Shown here one piece after another: positions 63,230 through 64,000 of a stretch of 64,000 nt of DNA (within the stretch, counting starts at the first letter, position 1; the number at the start of each line of letters is the position of its first letter). The position numbers and the translations under genes were made by a program. The notes under the pieces are model-generated. The model was not told the DNA's origin. It worked only from the letters and a program-made list of their open reading frames with translations, and ran no database searches. Origin of the DNA: an uncultured Lachnospiraceae bacterium (lineage in GTDB: Bacteria > Bacillota > Clostridia > Lachnospirales > Lachnospiraceae); NCBI GenBank assembly GCA_946558695.1, contig CAMNTQ010000003.1:39856-103855 (forward strand). Reading direction: 5' to 3'.

Positions 63230-63886
63230 CTAATTTTTAAGCACCGTCGGTATCCCGTCAATCTCAGCAAATCTGCACCCTTCTTTTTCGCTCAGGACTG
63301 CCTGTCCATTGGTTCCCTCTGTAATCTCTTCCTTGATCTGTTCCTTGATCTCATCTGACAGCAGCACTTCCAGACGGACTGTATCTGTATATTCCGAATT
63401 CAAGATGCGGATTCCTCTCTGCCCAAGAATATACTGTATCTTCCCAAGTCCCGTATAATCTGCGGCAATTTCCAGTTTAACACCCTGTATTCTGGTTATA
63501 ATTACAGATGAGGCAAGTCCCGCCTTCACCGCCCCGGAATACGCGCGTACCAAACCGCCTGTACCAAGAAGTATCCCGCCGAAATAACGCGTTACAACAA
63601 CTACCGTATTGTGTATCTTTTCACCCAGAAGCACATCAAGCATTGGCTTACCGGCCGTTCCCTGAGGCTCGCCGTCGTCACTGCAGCGGGCAAGCTCGTT
63701 CCTGTCTCCAATTACATAGGCAAAGCAGTTATGTCTTGCATCCCAATATTTTTTGCGCATGGCCTCTATAAAAGCAAGAGCCTCCTCTTCTGTTTCCGCA
63801 GGAGCCACCGTAGCGATGAAGCGAGATTTTTTTTCCACGACTTCATCCTCGCCGCCCTGATATACTATTTTACATTCTCCTGTCAT
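63230..63886 (-). CDS. yigZ: YigZ/IMPACT-family protein
   Basis: The 218-residue protein has the UPF0029 N-terminal domain (KKSRFIATVAPAETEEEA, WDARHNCFAYVIG, SDDGEPQGTAGKPML, VVVTRYFGGILLGTGGLVRAY) and an EF-G domain-IV-like C-terminal part. The eukaryotic homologue IMPACT acts in translational control. The bacterial role is not established. AGGAGG precedes the start. Confidence 0.94.
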   Translation of the reverse strand: MTGECKIVYQGGEDEVVEKKSRFIATVAPAETEEEALAFIEAMRKKYWDARHNCFAYVIGDRNELARCSDDGEPQGTAGKPMLDVLLGEKIHNTVVVVTRYFGGILLGTGGLVRAYSGAVKAGLASSVIITRIQGVKLEIAADYTGLGKIQYILGQRGIRILNSEYTDTVRLEVLLSDEIKEQIKEEITEGTNGQAVLSEKEGCRFAEIDGIPTVLKN

Positions 63887-63985
63887 ATTACGCCCTCCTA
63901 CATATACCAGTATATTAAATTTCTTAAGATTTTCCTACTAAAATGTGAAGTTTTCATTTTTTTCTTTATTTCAATAGGTTTATTT

Positions 63986-63993
63986 GCTATAAT
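63986..63993 (+). promoter_or_regulatory. Extended -10 promoter reading out of the window
   Basis: TGC-TATAAT at 63986-63993 is an extended -10 element with a poor -35 upstream. It points to a plus-strand gene beyond the right edge, divergent from yigZ. Confidence 0.4.
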
Positions 63994-64000
63994 GTCTGCG

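Noticed and set aside
1..64000. CRISPR array, tRNA, rRNA or integrated prophage
   Set aside because: I saw no regularly spaced repeats, no cloverleaf or rRNA-like stretch, and no integrase, capsid or terminase. The methylase's excisionase-like domain alone is not evidence of a prophage.

Overview
The window looks like chromosome of an anaerobic, gut-type Firmicute of the Lachnospiraceae (Clostridium cluster XIVa). The evidence is strong AGGAGG ribosome sites, a leucine T-box, sigma-A promoters, a GH32/ABC cluster with no dedicated ATPase, a domain-inverted GH3, a secreted RCC1/BspA-type protein, an anaerobic B12 pathway (CbiK, CbiMNQO, CbiC) and a long-form HPF. I cannot assign a species. No rRNA, tRNA, CRISPR array, prophage or complete insertion sequence is visible.

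Layout. 1-2.1 kb: 5' part of dapA, a tandem-OB SSB-like gene and a secreted His/Cys-repeat protein, all on minus. 2.2-6.4 kb, plus: typA, a PAP2 phosphatase, a PsiE-like membrane protein and hpf, closed by a strong terminator. 6.4-7.3 kb, plus: a MNT/HEPN toxin-antitoxin pair with a coupled 54-codon ORF. 7.3-9.1 kb: an RCC1-BspA chimera. 9.2-13.5 kb, minus: late corrinoid genes (CobD-like, cobQ, cbiC) ending in an unknown gene. 13.6-19 kb is an accessory patch: an HTH + double DNA methyltransferase, an Fe-S aldo-keto reductase, a truncated DUF5107-type TPR pseudogene, a phosphoesterase and broken transposase remains. 19-28.5 kb, minus: a DUF4867/isomerase/xylulokinase sugar operon, a palindromic repeat island, AraC + GH3, and the Ktr potassium system. 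28.5-31.5 kb: leuS with its T-box, then a small P-loop gene. 32-40 kb: a fructan/sucrose locus (GH32, lipoprotein, two permeases, LacI regulator, DUF624 and an unknown membrane protein). 40-45.5 kb: a second potassium system (TrkA/TrkH) with a membrane protein and an AEC carrier. 45.6-50.4 kb: an EF-G-like GTPase, then tyrA-aroA. 50.4-58.6 kb, minus: a threonine-aldolase-like gene and a tetrapyrrole run (precorrin-2 dehydrogenase, hemC, cobA-hemD, hemB) interrupted by four unrelated genes. 58.7-62.7 kb, plus: a cobalamin riboswitch controlling cbiM-N-Q-O-cbiK. 62.7-63.9 kb: an isochorismatase-fold hydrolase and YigZ.

Functionally, three separated clusters serve one corrinoid pathway: HemB/HemC/CobA-HemD/precorrin-2 dehydrogenase make the macrocycle precursor, CbiMNQO imports cobalt and CbiK inserts it, and CbiC/CobQ/CobD-like act late. 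Only the cobalt cluster shows a B12 riboswitch here. The least explained items are the methyltransferase fusion, the His/Cys repeat protein, the MNT/HEPN operon with its third ORF, the unknown gene at the end of the cob operon, and the DUF4867 sugar cluster. No complete, clearly undescribed multi-gene system is evident.
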